Source of the DNA: Desulfobacterium sp.
GTDB taxonomy: Bacteria; Desulfobacterota; Desulfobacteria; Desulfobacterales; Desulfobacteraceae
Assembly: GCA_016342325.1 (NCBI GenBank)
Contig: JAEINR010000004.1
Location: 82,073-146,072 of the forward strand
Direction: 5' to 3'
Length of the DNA: 64,000 bases
Position numbers and translations under genes: made by a program
In this document: positions 16,654-25,787 of the stretch, in pieces
Numbering within the stretch: the stretch's first letter is position 1
How the letters are laid out: every line of letters starts with the position of its first letter
Notes under the pieces: model-generated
The model's input: only the letters and a program-made list of their open reading frames with translations
Database searches by the model: none
What the model was told of the DNA's origin: nothing

Positions 16654-18444
16654 TTAGTTCAATTTTACATCAACGACAGTGCCGCTGAACAGCTTGATTG
16701 CATCGGCCACAAGGGGGTGGTTCAATACTTCTTGTCTCAACTTTGCAGGGCTTTTCCCCTGTTCGCCGCTTTGTGGGGGGGCACAGTTGCCGACGATCTG
16801 CACCTTTAGTTTTTTCCCATAAAAGTCGTGGCAAATGGCCTCCAGTTCTGCCCGCTTGGATTCAATCCTGGAGCGTTCATAGGCCTTGCCATTGAATTCA
16901 ATAACGATATCAGTATCTGAAATGTTTTGCAACCTGCCTTTGGAGAGGATCACTGACAGAACCGGCAGGGAGGTTGCAACTGTTTTCAAAAAAGTGTTCC
17001 AATCCCGGGATGGATTCCTGTTGGGAACAGCCGGGAGTGCCTGGCTTGGTGGTACGGGTTCCCGGGTGTCATAAACGGGTGTTGCCTGGGGTTCTGAAAT
17101 CCGTGTATTTCGGTCATCTTGGTTTGGTGTTGCCAGTGAGTTCGGGTGCCGGATGGGAGGCGCCGGAGATCCGTGGGGCATTGTTGGTTCACAGGGCGCA
17201 GGCTGATGCACGGGCTGCGGTGCAGGCTGATGCACGGGCTGCTGTGCCCCAGGAAGGCTTGTTCTGGTCTGGGCCGGTTCCTGGAAGTTTGGATCGTCCA
17301 GGCGTTTAGCAAGGCTGTTCAGCCGCTCTATCATCTCATCGATTTCAATTCCAGGCCGTATCTGAACGATCTTGAGGAGCACCATCTCCACGGCTGTCTT
17401 TGTGTGGGACGAAAATTTTACCAATGACTCTTCGGTTAGAAGAATATTGAGGATCTGGTTGAGAAACGCCTGGGAGAGCGGGTTGGCAAGGGTGGCCATC
17501 CGTTCCCTGTCATGGTCTGAGATGTCGGTGGTGTTTTTTTCATTATTGCAGATCTTGATGACGGCAATGTTTCTGAAATGCCTGATAAGGGCGGCGTAGA
17601 AACGTTTCAGGTCAAGTCCCAGGTTGTGGACCCGGTTCACAAGGTCGAGAACGGTTGCCCCGTCGTTTTTGACCACCGCTTCTGCCAGGTCAAAGAAAAT
17701 GGTCTTGTCGATGATTCCGAGGTTGTTCAGGATCTCTTCATGGGATATCTGTGCATGGTCGCTGCTGGAGAGTATTCTGTCCAGAAGGCTCAACGAGTCC
17801 CGCATGGATCCGTCAGCCTCGCCTGCCAGAAGATCGCAGCTTTCCTGGGTGAGGTGAAAATCCTCGGCCTCGCTCAGTTTTTTAAGATGGGCTGAAATAT
17901 GGGGCAGGGTTATCCTTCCGAGATCGTGGCGCTGGCAACGGGAAAGGATGGTCACCGGGATCTTGTGGACTTCAGTGGTGGCAAATATGAAGAGAACGTG
18001 GTCCGGCGGTTCTTCCAGGGTCTTTAATAATGCATTAAAGGCGGCCGTGCTGAGCATGTGGACTTCGTCAATGATGTAGATCTTGAACTTGGAGGAGGAT
18101 GGCATGTAGGTGACATTCTCTCGGAGTTCTCTGATCTGGTCCACGCTGTTGTTGGAGGCGCCGTCAATTTCGAACACATCGGCGGCATTGCCCGAGGTGA
18201 TGCTGGTGCACGATTTGCATTGGTTGCAGGGAGAGGGGGTTGGGCCTTGGCTGCAGTTCATCGCTTTGGCGAGGATACGAGCGATGGTTGTCTTGCCTGT
18301 TCCTCTGGGACCGGTCAGTAAAATGGCATGGGCCACACGATCCGATGAGATGGCATTGGTCAGGGTGGTGGTGACATGGGCCTGTCCGATAACGTCTTCA
18401 AAGGATTGGGGTCTGTATTTAAGGGCTAGGACTCGGTATGACAT
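16654..18444 (-). CDS. dnaX: DNA polymerase III subunit gamma/tau
   Basis: A 596-residue clamp-loader ATPase. The start at 18444 ([15 protein letters not shown]) matches the family; the longer frame runs into the tRNA-Ser gene. Walker A is GPRGTGKT at about 45-52, zinc cysteines are 64, 73, 76 and 79, and Walker B is IIDEVHML. A Pro/Gln/His-rich linker with repeated PVHQPAP-type units sits at about 400-480 before the tau C-terminal domain. No clear programmed frameshift with A AAA AAG is seen, so only the tau form is predicted. Confidence 0.96.
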   Translation of the reverse strand: MSYRVLALKYRPQSFEDVIGQAHVTTTLTNAISSDRVAHAILLTGPRGTGKTTIARILAKAMNCSQGPTPSPCNQCKSCTSITSGNAADVFEIDGASNNSVDQIRELRENVTYMPSSSKFKIYIIDEVHMLSTAAFNALLKTLEEPPDHVLFIFATTEVHKIPVTILSRCQRHDLGRITLPHISAHLKKLSEAEDFHLTQESCDLLAGEADGSMRDSLSLLDRILSSSDHAQISHEEILNNLGIIDKTIFFDLAEAVVKNDGATVLDLVNRVHNLGLDLKRFYAALIRHFRNIAVIKICNNEKNTTDISDHDRERMATLANPLSQAFLNQILNILLTEESLVKFSSHTKTAVEMVLLKIVQIRPGIEIDEMIERLNSLAKRLDDPNFQEPAQTRTSLPGAQQPVHQPAPQPVHQPAPCEPTMPHGSPAPPIRHPNSLATPNQDDRNTRISEPQATPVYDTREPVPPSQALPAVPNRNPSRDWNTFLKTVATSLPVLSVILSKGRLQNISDTDIVIEFNGKAYERSRIESKRAELEAICHDFYGKKLKVQIVGNCAPPQSGEQGKSPAKLRQEVLNHPLVADAIKLFSGTVVDVKLN

Positions 18445-18468
18445 TTTACCTGGATAGAAAAATAAGGA

Positions 18469-18556
18469 TGGCGGAGAGAGAGAGATTCGAACTCTCGGTA
18501 CCTTGCAGTACACACGCTTTCCAGGCGTGCACCTTCAGCCACTCGGTCATCTCTCC
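18469..18556 (-). tRNA. tRNA-Ser (anticodon GGA)
   Basis: The 88-base transcript folds as a class II tRNA. The acceptor stem is GGAGAGA/TCTCTCC, followed by discriminator G and an encoded CCA. The anticodon arm has GGA in the loop (CTGGAAA), a long variable arm follows, and the T arm shows GTTCGAATC. It lies 24 bases upstream of dnaX on the same strand. Confidence 0.96.
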
Positions 18557-18601
18557 GCAGTAACAACGACTCAAATCTTATATATCGATTCGATTTCAGA
18601 G

Positions 18602-19324
18602 TCAAGCATTAAACATACAGTTCATCTCTTTTGTTGAATTTTTCTTTGAATCCTGGAGAAAGAGGGGAGGCAAGACCGTGAAACTCGGGTGTTGGTTCTT
18701 GATGCCCGTCAGGATCACGCGCTTTGCCGATCCGTCTATTTGGGTGTGGACAAAGCGTGCCGTTCCCGGCCCCATGCTGTTTTGCTCCATTCCCTGCATC
18801 AGCTCTCCCAGGCGGTCGGCCGGGAAGATGATGATGAAACGGCCGCCGGGGGTAAGAATCCGTGCTGTCGTTTCCAGAAGCCCTGCCAGGGTCAGCTCTA
18901 TTTCATGGCGGGCAATGGCCTTTTGCGGGTCCGGGTTGATTCTGCCGCTCTTCTTTTTCTTGTAGGGCGGATTGGTGATCACAAGATCGACGCAACCGCC
19001 CAGGTCGGAAGGCCCAAGGGTGCGTATGTCTTTTGTGAGGATGGAAATCCTTCCGGATACCCTGTTCTCCGCCATGTTTTTCCGGGCAAGGGTTGCAAGC
19101 TCCTCCTGGAGCTCAATGCCGGTTATCCGGGTTTCGGGATATCTGTGGGACAGGATCAGGGGCATGATGCCGCAGCCGGTTCCAAGATCCACGATCCTTT
19201 CTCCTGGCTGGGGGGGTGCGTGGGCCGCAAGAATCACCGGATCCACGGAAAAACGGTAACCGTTTTCAGGCTGGGACACGCTGATGGCGTTGTTGAAAAA
19301 ATGTTCAGTTGTGTAGGGCGGCAA
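18602..19324 (-). CDS. TrmN6-like tRNA (adenine-N6)-methyltransferase
   Basis: A 240-residue SAM-dependent methyltransferase. Motif I is VDLGTGCGIMPL near residue 45, and the catalytic N6-adenine motif is TNPPYKKKKSGRIN near 115. The N-terminus (SQPENGYRFSVDPVILAA) matches the family that methylates A37 of tRNA1-Val in Escherichia coli. The only start giving the full N-terminus is TTG at 19324, which overlaps the end of the DUF721 gene by 20 bases. Substrate assignment rests on family likeness. Confidence 0.82.
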   Translation of the reverse strand: MPPYTTEHFFNNAISVSQPENGYRFSVDPVILAAHAPPQPGERIVDLGTGCGIMPLILSHRYPETRITGIELQEELATLARKNMAENRVSGRISILTKDIRTLGPSDLGGCVDLVITNPPYKKKKSGRINPDPQKAIARHEIELTLAGLLETTARILTPGGRFIIIFPADRLGELMQGMEQNSMGPGTARFVHTQIDGSAKRVILTGIKNQHPSFTVLPPLFLQDSKKNSTKEMNCMFNA

Positions 19325-19616
19325 TTTTGAATCTAAGCTCTTTTATCAGGGGGCGTCCCAGGGCCAGGTTGAGGTTGGTGTGGAGATCCTGCTGGATGAA
19401 CCTTAGCTGCTGGAGCCACACACTGCTTGAAACATGGACGATCAAGGTGCCGTCCCTAAAAGTGCCCGGCTTGGCGTTCTGGGCAACGCCTTCCCCCACG
19501 GCCTGGTCCCACAGGGCCCAGATTTGGGTCATGTCCGTGTCCGAACTTGGCCGGAAATTGTCAAGGGCCTTGTCCAGGATGTTACTGATGTGTGTGAGTT
19601 TCTTTTTTTTTTTCAT
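19305..19616 (-). CDS. DUF721 (DciA-like) protein
   Basis: A 103-residue basic protein of the DUF721 family. It shows the typical WALWDQAVGEGVAQNAKP helix and the strand VHVSSSVWLQQLRFIQ. DciA, a family member, loads the replicative helicase in bacteria lacking DnaC/DnaI. The poly-Lys N-terminus (MKKKKK) starts at the ATG at 19616; a TTG at 19652 would add 12 residues. It overlaps the downstream methyltransferase gene. Confidence 0.75.
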   Translation of the reverse strand: MKKKKKLTHISNILDKALDNFRPSSDTDMTQIWALWDQAVGEGVAQNAKPGTFRDGTLIVHVSSSVWLQQLRFIQQDLHTNLNLALGRPLIKELRFKIAALHN

Positions 19617-19705
19617 GTCCCTATAAGTACCATCGACCCTGGCAGGGGTCAATGGGGCAATCCATGATAAAGCGTTTCATTGCCCAGAGATCTTGCCGGG
19701 ATCTT

Positions 19706-19730
19706 GCCGGGCCCTGGGGCAGGGCCCGGC
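19706..19730 (-). terminator. GC-rich hairpin after the acyl-CoA synthetase gene
   Basis: Perfect 11-base arms GCCGGGCCCTG and CAGGGCCCGGC with a three-base loop lie eight bases past the stop codon. There is no T run on the minus strand, so it may stabilise the mRNA end or act as a weak terminator. Confidence 0.45.
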
Positions 19731-19738
19731 TGTTGTTT

Positions 19739-21385
19739 TTATTTGTATTGGGTTCGGATCACTTTTTTATCCAGTTTGCCAACCCCTGTTTTTGCAATGG
19801 TATCAACAAAGAAGATCTTGTCCGGGATCCCGTATTTGGGAAGGTTTCCCTGTTCGTGCTGGTCCACGAATGTCTGTTTCAGCTCATCCCCAAGGTCTTT
19901 GCCCTTGTATGCGTCCTGGAGCACCACAAGGACGATGGGTCGCTCCCCCCACTTGTCGTCGGGAATGCCGATGGCCGCAGCTTCGCTCACGGCAGGGTGT
20001 CGGCTGGCAATGTCCTCAAGTTCCAGGGACGAGACCCACTCGCCGCCGGTCTTGATCACATCCTTTAACCGGTCCGTTACCTTGAGATACCCTTCGGCAT
20101 CGATGTTGCCTATGTCTCCGGTGTGGAGCCATCCGCCTTCCCACAGCTCTTCGCTCTTTTTCGGATTTTTCAGGTAGCCCTGGGTGAGCCAGGGAGTTCT
20201 GGCAACCACTTCCCCTGTCTGCACCCCGTCATGGGGAACTGGTTTTCCCATGGGATCGATGATCTCAAGATCCACGAGAGGAATGGGCAGGCCGGTCTTG
20301 CACCGGATGTCGATGAGCTTCTCCTCGTCCCAGTCAACCATGTGGGGCTTGATGTGGGCCACGGTGAGAAGGGGGCAGGTCTCGGACATGCCATAGGCGG
20401 AGTAGAGGTTGATATTTGCCTTGAGGGCCGCGGCGCACAGTCCCCTTGGAAGGGCTGATCCACCGATGACCACCTTCCAGGCCGACAGGTCCGTTGTTTC
20501 CATCACAGGCGAGTTGACCAGCATGTGGATGATGGTGGGAACGCAGTGGGAAAAAGTCACCTTTTCCGTGGTGACGAGCTTCAGGATCATAGGGGGCTCG
20601 TATTTTCCCGGATAGACCTGGCGGTTGCCGAGCATGGTGAACAGATAGGGCATGCCCCAGGCATGGACGTGGAACATGGGGGTCAGGGGCATGTAAACGT
20701 CCCCGGAGGTCATCACGGCCTGGGACTCGTAGGCGCACAACCCGGTCATGAGGCCAAAGGTGTGCAGCACGATCTGTCGGTGGCTGAAGTAGACGCCCTT
20801 GGGGTTGCCCGTGGTGCCGGAGGTGTAAAAGGTGGTCGCCATTGCGTTTTCATCGAAATCCGGAAAGTCGTAGGTCTCTTTCTGGTCGCAAAGCAGGGTC
20901 TCGTAGTCCGTTGCAAACTCGATGGCTGTTTTGGGATCTTCCCCGTTTTCCCGGATGAGGACGATCTTTTTCACGGTTTCGATCTTGTCCATGATGGGCT
21001 CAAGCAGGGGAACCAGTTCCGAATTGACCAGGATGACATCATCCTCAGCATGGTTGATGGTATAGAGGAGTTGTTCCGGGGAAAGGCGTATATGAACCGT
21101 GTGGAGCACAGCCCCCATCATGGGAACGGCAAAATAGCACTCAAGGTACCGGTGGCTGTCGTAGTCCATGACAGCCACGGTGTCTCCTTGTTTTACGCCG
21201 AGTTTCTCAAGACCGTGGGCAAGCTGTGCCACCCGCTTGTGAAAATCCCGGTAGGTGTATCGCATCTGGTCCCTGTAGATGATCTCCTGGTCCGGGGAAC
21301 GCACAAGGGAGTTGCCCAAAAGACTCTTTATCAGTAACGGATAGGAATAGGCTGATTCGCTCTGCTCGATGATCTTTACACCCAT
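19739..21385 (-). CDS. Fatty acyl-CoA synthetase (AMP-forming)
   Basis: A 548-residue adenylate-forming ligase that activates a carboxylic acid to its CoA thioester. The phosphate-binding loop is FYTSGTTGNPKG at about 187-198. Further core motifs are YGMSETCP, GWLHTGDIG and DRLKDVIKTGGEW, with the catalytic lysine near the end (KTGVGKLDKK). The closest known types are medium/long-chain ligases such as AlkK. It starts 34 bases after the [2Fe-2S] gene with AGGAG as ribosome site, so it may ride on the hydrogenase-sensor operon. Chain length is not predictable here. Confidence 0.88.
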   Translation of the reverse strand: MGVKIIEQSESAYSYPLLIKSLLGNSLVRSPDQEIIYRDQMRYTYRDFHKRVAQLAHGLEKLGVKQGDTVAVMDYDSHRYLECYFAVPMMGAVLHTVHIRLSPEQLLYTINHAEDDVILVNSELVPLLEPIMDKIETVKKIVLIRENGEDPKTAIEFATDYETLLCDQKETYDFPDFDENAMATTFYTSGTTGNPKGVYFSHRQIVLHTFGLMTGLCAYESQAVMTSGDVYMPLTPMFHVHAWGMPYLFTMLGNRQVYPGKYEPPMILKLVTTEKVTFSHCVPTIIHMLVNSPVMETTDLSAWKVVIGGSALPRGLCAAALKANINLYSAYGMSETCPLLTVAHIKPHMVDWDEEKLIDIRCKTGLPIPLVDLEIIDPMGKPVPHDGVQTGEVVARTPWLTQGYLKNPKKSEELWEGGWLHTGDIGNIDAEGYLKVTDRLKDVIKTGGEWVSSLELEDIASRHPAVSEAAAIGIPDDKWGERPIVLVVLQDAYKGKDLGDELKQTFVDQHEQGNLPKYGIPDKIFFVDTIAKTGVGKLDKKVIRTQYK

Positions 21386-21419
21386 AATCGGATTCTCCTC
21401 TATATAAGGTTAGTAAATC

Positions 21420-21788
21420 TTACCCCTTTCCCAAAGCAAAGTCGGTCTGGACTTCTCCTTTCAGAACATGGCGCCTGAAAACCTGGCGGGTCCGGTTCTG
21501 GTCCATCTCCTTGTATACAATGGGTTCTTCTCCAATGATCTCCACGGTGAGGTTGGGCTCGCTGCTGCACATGCCCAGGCAGCCTGCGGCCACGATCTTG
21601 ATATCCCCTCTCTTTGATTCCGCCTTCTCCTCAAGAAGGGTGTTCATGACTTGCCTTGCCCCTGCCGCGATTCCGCAGGTTCCCATGTGGACCGTGAGTT
21701 TGGCGATGGTCTCTCCTCCCCTTAAGGCGGCGTCCTGGGAGGTTTTTTCCTTTATCTGTTTCAGATCTTCTACTGTAAGTTTTGCCAT
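21420..21788 (-). CDS. Thioredoxin-like [2Fe-2S] ferredoxin
   Basis: A 122-residue protein with a NuoE/HydB-N-terminal type fold. The four cluster cysteines are in MGTCGIAAGA (the first site has Cys at TCG) and AAGCLGMCSSEP; the pattern has one cysteine fewer than a canonical set in the first pair, so the cluster should be tested. It is the last member of a seven-gene cluster with gaps of 12 bases or fewer. Homologues sit beside HydABC-type [FeFe] hydrogenases and pass electrons between flavin or sensor proteins (family knowledge). The exact partner is unknown. Confidence 0.8.
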   Translation of the reverse strand: MAKLTVEDLKQIKEKTSQDAALRGGETIAKLTVHMGTCGIAAGARQVMNTLLEEKAESKRGDIKIVAAGCLGMCSSEPNLTVEIIGEEPIVYKEMDQNRTRQVFRRHVLKGEVQTDFALGKG

Positions 21789-21792
21789 GGGG

Positions 21793-22332
21793 TTACTCCT
21801 TTCCCTGAATAAAGTCGTTTATGATCTCTTTTATCCGGGTGAGGACAAGGGGATTATCGAGCGCCAGGTCGTCAAGATCCTGCTTAAGCTCGGCCGTGTC
21901 CAGGTTGAAACTGTCCCGGAAAAGAATGTGATCATACTTTATACCAATATCTGGGAATCCTGCAATAAGAGTCGTGATTGTTTCTCCCATATTTCCCACA
22001 GGGGCCCTGTCCAGGTGGTCTGTCTCAAAGGTGGCCCAAAGGGTGGTGCCCTTGGATCTTTTGCTCTTGATTTCGAAATTGCCGTTGCACCGTTCTGCCG
22101 CGGCCTTGAACAGGGAGATGCCCATGCCCACCCGTCGGGTGGTTCGGGTGGTGACAAAGGGATCTGATACAGCAGCCACCATGTCAGGGGCCATGCCGCT
22201 TCCGTTGTCTGTGACAGTGATTTTGATGTGGGTGTCAAGGAAGGTTTCATCCACTTGGATGGTGATGCGGTCTGCCCCGGCCGTGATTCCGTTTTCGGCA
22301 AGGTCAAGGATGTGCAGTGACAGTTCCCTCAA
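21793..22332 (-). CDS. HATPase-domain protein of the hydrogenase-sensor cluster
   Basis: A 179-residue protein with a GHKL ATPase domain and no HisKA phosphoacceptor region. The N box is DLAENGITAGA, the G1 box TDNGSGM and the G2 region GMGISLFKAAAE. The C-terminal 60 residues are not recognised. It could be a kinase that phosphorylates a partner, like anti-sigma factors, or a simple ATP-binding switch. It starts three bases after the PHP gene. Such genes recur next to [FeFe]-hydrogenase operons in Thermotoga and clostridia (general knowledge). Confidence 0.8.
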   Translation of the reverse strand: MRELSLHILDLAENGITAGADRITIQVDETFLDTHIKITVTDNGSGMAPDMVAAVSDPFVTTRTTRRVGMGISLFKAAAERCNGNFEIKSKRSKGTTLWATFETDHLDRAPVGNMGETITTLIAGFPDIGIKYDHILFRDSFNLDTAELKQDLDDLALDNPLVLTRIKEIINDFIQGKE

Positions 22333-22335
22333 AAA

Positions 22336-23091
22336 TCAGACTCCTCTGAGTAAATGGTGCGTGTGTCCCATTTCTAGTGCCGAAATCATTGCCCGGACCG
22401 TGGGGTGTGTGATTTCGAACAGGGTGGCTCCTTGCCCGATCTCCTCCAGGCAGTGGGCGTCTGATGATACTATGCAAGGAATGGTTGTCTTGTCAAGGAA
22501 ATGTTGTTCTTGTTTGTGAGTAAAAGTCCGAACCGTGACCTCTATACCGTCCAGGCCGAGATCCGTGGGAATGAAGCCCAGTTGGCTGAGGATGCTGTAG
22601 CTGGGGCGGTCGATGTGGGAGGCGATGGCCATGCCTCCTAGGCAATGGATCAGGTCCACCGCCTCTTTGACATTTAAATGGCAGGCCTGGATGAGGAGTT
22701 TTTCCTCCTCCCCCAGGACCAGATCCCGGCTGTCGGCAATGACCTGGTAACCGAATATTTCCGGGGTGTTGTTTTGTGTCAGTCCCTGGTAGACGATCTC
22801 TTGGATGGCTGTTGCCTGTTTGGGGGAGTCAAGAATTGCGAGGAGGTGGACCTCTTCCCTTGTGCAGATCTCGAGACCGGGCAGGACGGTGATGCCTTCT
22901 TTTTTACCTAGCGCCATCACCGAAGGGGCGTTTTTTGAGGAGTTATGATCGCAAACGGCTATGATGTCAAGGCCCTCGTCCCTGGCCCTTTGTATGATCT
23001 TGTTCGGGGTCATCTCCCACCCGGCGCAGGGTGAGAGGCAGGTGTGGATATGGAGGTCGGCTTTAAAGGGAGGGGGTCCCACCCTGGCCAT
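22336..23091 (-). CDS. PHP-domain phosphoesterase-like protein
   Basis: A 251-residue protein with the four PHP metal-binding motifs: DLHIHTCLSP near residue 12, AVCDHNSSKN near 45, PGLEICTREEVHLLA near 70-85, and SHIDRP near 160 with SSDAHCLEE near 215. PHP enzymes hydrolyse phosphomonoesters or nucleotides with metal clusters. The substrate is unknown. The gene lies two bases after a DRTGG gene in the same operon, so a signalling nucleotide or phosphoprotein substrate is a fair guess only. Confidence 0.85.
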   Translation of the reverse strand: MARVGPPPFKADLHIHTCLSPCAGWEMTPNKIIQRARDEGLDIIAVCDHNSSKNAPSVMALGKKEGITVLPGLEICTREEVHLLAILDSPKQATAIQEIVYQGLTQNNTPEIFGYQVIADSRDLVLGEEEKLLIQACHLNVKEAVDLIHCLGGMAIASHIDRPSYSILSQLGFIPTDLGLDGIEVTVRTFTHKQEQHFLDKTTIPCIVSSDAHCLEEIGQGATLFEITHPTVRAMISALEMGHTHHLLRGV

Positions 23092-23093
23092 GG

Positions 23094-23429
23094 TTAATCC
23101 GTGTCTGACCGGGCAAGGGCCCAGGCCAGGTCAAAGGCCGAGCGTTCCGAGAGAAACAGGGGGATTTTTTCCTGGTCGGCCGTGTCGCAGGTGGCCTTGT
23201 CCGGCGTGTTGCCGCAGGTGATGATGATTGCCGCCATCTCCTTGAGGACGGCAACGGCAACGATGTTCTGGTGGGCCTGGACCGTCAGCCAGACACAGTG
23301 TTCGGTTGCGTTTGCCATGACGTCGCTCAAGAGGTCGCCACAATATCCCCCTTGGATGGTTTGCCCAAGCCCTGCCTCTCCTGCCACCAGGACAAGGTCC
23401 AGTTGCTCTTTCAGATCTTTTACCTTCAA
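23094..23429 (-). CDS. DRTGG-domain protein (second)
   Basis: A 111-residue single-domain protein. The middle (GGYCGDLLSDVMANA, VAVAVLKEMAAIIITCG) matches the DRTGG fold otherwise found between CBS domains and in long phosphotransacetylases. Free-standing DRTGG proteins recur in [FeFe]-hydrogenase gene clusters; the ligand is unknown. The gene is two bases after the HydS-like gene and two before the PHP gene. It is a paralogue of the protein at 25186-25539. Confidence 0.78.
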   Translation of the reverse strand: MKVKDLKEQLDLVLVAGEAGLGQTIQGGYCGDLLSDVMANATEHCVWLTVQAHQNIVAVAVLKEMAAIIITCGNTPDKATCDTADQEKIPLFLSERSAFDLAWALARSDTD

Positions 23430-23431
23430 CG

Positions 23432-24745
23432 CTATTCTCCTTTTGTATGGTCGTCACCGGTTTTTAAGGGGCTGCACTCGCTGATGGAGGCCCGTTCCCT
23501 GATCACGTCCTCGGCAAAGGTTTGGCAGTCGGGTGCGCCGCAGCCTGAGCAGTTATACCCGGGAAGTTGCTTTAGGATCTGGTTGACCCGTGTCAGGTCC
23601 TCGATGGAAAGGGGCTCTTTCCTCTGGCCAAAGAGTTTCTCCATTTTTGCGGAGGTGAGCGTGTCAAAGAACCGCTCTTCGGCATAGAGATCCTTCAGAA
23701 GATTGTCCCTGTGGCGCTCCTTTGATTTGGGGCGGTCCACATGCTGCTGCAGGTTGTTCTTTGCCACATACTTGTCAACGGCGCACAGGGAGCCGCCCAC
23801 GCACCCCTCCCTGCAGGTTCTGAACTCGATGAAATCGTATTCTTTGAACAGGCCGAGCTCGATCTTTTCCAGGTACTCCAGGGTCTCGTTCATTCCCGAT
23901 ATGCACAGCTTGTTTTTGATGGTCGATTCCGCGGTCTCTCCGCCTGAAATTCCCCAGAGAAGGCTTTTCCCGGTTGGCGGCTCCTCAAACTCAAACACCG
24001 GCTCAAGGGTTTTGTCCAGAGGGGAGTTCTGGAGGGCTTTTATCTGTTTGTTCAGCTCTGCATAGATCTGGTTAATGCCGATGGCCCGGGTAATATAGGG
24101 AGACCCATGGGGCAAACTCAACCCCTTGGGGTTCATCTTGGTAGGGCAGGGGTTCAGGTAGAAAATGGAGATCGCCCTGAGATCGATTTTGTGGTGGTTT
24201 GCAATAAAGGCTGCCACATCCTTGACCATGACGGATACGGGTCTGAGCACCGGGTGGAGAAGATCGATAAGGCTTGGGAATCGGAAGGCGATGAGGCGCA
24301 GCACCACCGGGCACATGGTGGAGATGACCGGACGGCCTTCCGGAGGAGGGCCGAGGTTTATCAGGTGCTGTTCCGTGGCCCGCTTGAACATGGTGAAAAA
24401 GTAGGACATGTCCACTGTGTGTTTGAATCCCATTGCCTTGAGCCCCTTGAGAACCTCCCCAGGGGTGGCATCCCTGAATTGGGAGTAGAGAACCGGCGCC
24501 ACGAAGATAATGGGAAATGGGGTGTGCTTGGATGACTGGGCCGGGATGGTGGTCGGGGTGATGCACCCCTGGGGGCAGACGTTGATGCACAGGCCGCATC
24601 CGATGCAGTTGTCCACCAGCAGCAGGCTTTTTCCCCCTTTGATGCGGATGGCCTTTGTGGGGCAGACCTTGGCGCAGTCACCGCATCCGGTGCAGTGTTG
24701 GCTGTTGAAGGCGACATAGCAGGGAAGATCCTTGCTGTTTTCCAT
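23432..24745 (-). CDS. [FeFe]-hydrogenase-like sensor subunit (HydS/group C-like)
   Basis: A 437-residue iron-sulfur protein. Two [4Fe-4S] ferredoxin motifs come first (CTGCGDCAKVCP, CIGCGLCINVCP). The H-cluster domain follows with altered ligand motifs: STMCPVV for L1, LNPCPTKMNP for L2 and CREGCVGGSLC for L3. The C-terminus has CSGCGAPDCQTFAEDV, a PF04060 iron-sulfur domain. This layout fits the sensory group rather than catalytic HydA. ATG at 24745 overlaps the upstream stop (TGATG). No catalytic [FeFe] hydrogenase or maturase is in the window. Likely role (inference): sensing H2 or ferredoxin redox state. Confidence 0.82.
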   Translation of the reverse strand: MENSKDLPCYVAFNSQHCTGCGDCAKVCPTKAIRIKGGKSLLLVDNCIGCGLCINVCPQGCITPTTIPAQSSKHTPFPIIFVAPVLYSQFRDATPGEVLKGLKAMGFKHTVDMSYFFTMFKRATEQHLINLGPPPEGRPVISTMCPVVLRLIAFRFPSLIDLLHPVLRPVSVMVKDVAAFIANHHKIDLRAISIFYLNPCPTKMNPKGLSLPHGSPYITRAIGINQIYAELNKQIKALQNSPLDKTLEPVFEFEEPPTGKSLLWGISGGETAESTIKNKLCISGMNETLEYLEKIELGLFKEYDFIEFRTCREGCVGGSLCAVDKYVAKNNLQQHVDRPKSKERHRDNLLKDLYAEERFFDTLTSAKMEKLFGQRKEPLSIEDLTRVNQILKQLPGYNCSGCGAPDCQTFAEDVIRERASISECSPLKTGDDHTKGE

Positions 24746-25173
24746 CACCTTTCCCCCGTGGCGAATTCCATCCTGACGGTTGTCCCTTTCTCGGGTGTCG
24801 AACGTATCTCAAAGCGGTCTGCATTTTTCTTCATGTTGGGCAGTCCCATGCCGGCGCCGAACCCCATCTCCCTGAACTCGTCAAGGGCCGTGGAAAAGCC
24901 CTTCTCCATGGCCTGGTCAATGTCAGGGATGCCCGGCCCCTTGTCCGTGATTTTAATGATGATCATGGTGTTTGACAGCTCCAGGCGGATTTGGCCGTTT
25001 CTGGCGTGCATCACCACGTTCATCTCTCCCTCATAGCCGCATACGGCAACCCTGCGGATGATCTCCCGGGGGGTGTTCAGCGTTTTGAGGATGTTTTTTA
25101 TCTCAATGGAGGGTTTGCCTGCATGGATAAAATCCCTGTGTTTAATGGGAAAGATTTTCACAAGACTGCCCAT
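24745..25173 (-). CDS. RsbW/RsbT-like ATP-binding protein
   Basis: A 142-residue GHKL ATPase resembling anti-sigma factor kinases. It shows NVVMHA as the N box, ITDKGPGIPDI as G1 and GFGAGMGLPNMKKNADRF as G2. There is no sigma factor or anti-sigma antagonist nearby. Its stop overlaps the start of the HydS-like gene by one base, implying coupled translation and a linked function. Confidence 0.82.
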   Translation of the reverse strand: MGSLVKIFPIKHRDFIHAGKPSIEIKNILKTLNTPREIIRRVAVCGYEGEMNVVMHARNGQIRLELSNTMIIIKITDKGPGIPDIDQAMEKGFSTALDEFREMGFGAGMGLPNMKKNADRFEIRSTPEKGTTVRMEFATGER

Positions 25174-25185
25174 GGAATCTCCGGG

Positions 25186-25539
25186 TTATCGTCTGCCGTC
25201 AAGGCCTGTCAGTTCATGTTTGTAGAGTCGTCCGCTGGACACAAACATGGATAGGGAGGTCGTGAGAAGGGGAAGGTTTTCTTCCCTTGCAAGGTCGATC
25301 ACTTCCTGTGATGGGACCTTGCCTCTGATGAGGATGATGGCGGTTACCCCTGCAACAGAAGCGGTTCTCACAATCTGTTGGGTCGCAAGCCCGGTGAGGA
25401 TGAGGGAGCCATCCGAGTCTGCGGCCAGAATATCGCTCATGAGGTCGCTTGATCCCACCTTGAACACCTCTTTGGATGCGAATTCTTTGCCAACAAGGAA
25501 CCGGGCATCGAGTATCATGGCAATTTCAGTAAGTTGCAT
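25186..25539 (-). CDS. DRTGG-domain protein (first)
   Basis: A 117-residue DRTGG protein that opens the seven-gene sensor cluster. The core reads VGSSDLMSDILAADSDGSLILTG and VAGVTAIILIRG. It resembles the second DRTGG protein of the cluster in size and layout but is clearly diverged. Its ligand is unknown. The 248-base gap upstream separates it from the divergent mannosyltransferase gene and should contain the cluster's promoter. Confidence 0.78.
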   Translation of the reverse strand: MQLTEIAMILDARFLVGKEFASKEVFKVGSSDLMSDILAADSDGSLILTGLATQQIVRTASVAGVTAIILIRGKVPSQEVIDLAREENLPLLTTSLSMFVSSGRLYKHELTGLDGRR

Positions 25540-25787
25540 ACCTCAATTCTTAAGGTATGAATGGCATCAAGTCAATGAAAAAAGTCGGAATCCCCGGAAG
25601 AAGACCCTTTCCATGGCACTTCCGGAGTCCCGGGTGGCCGGGGCCTGATCCATTTGTGCTTAAACCTGGCATTTGCCCATGGGATCAGTTATAATCCCGG
25701 GTTTCATCGCCAGGGCCAAGGGGCCCGATCCGTGGGCTTCAATCATGGTGTGAGCCGGGGCATTAACAGTCAAAGGGGTGGTTTAAA

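Noticed and set aside
16974..17000. T TTT TTG run in dnaX as a possible programmed frameshift
   Set aside because: It lies in the tau C-terminal domain far beyond the usual gamma end, and no following structure or early stop supports it.
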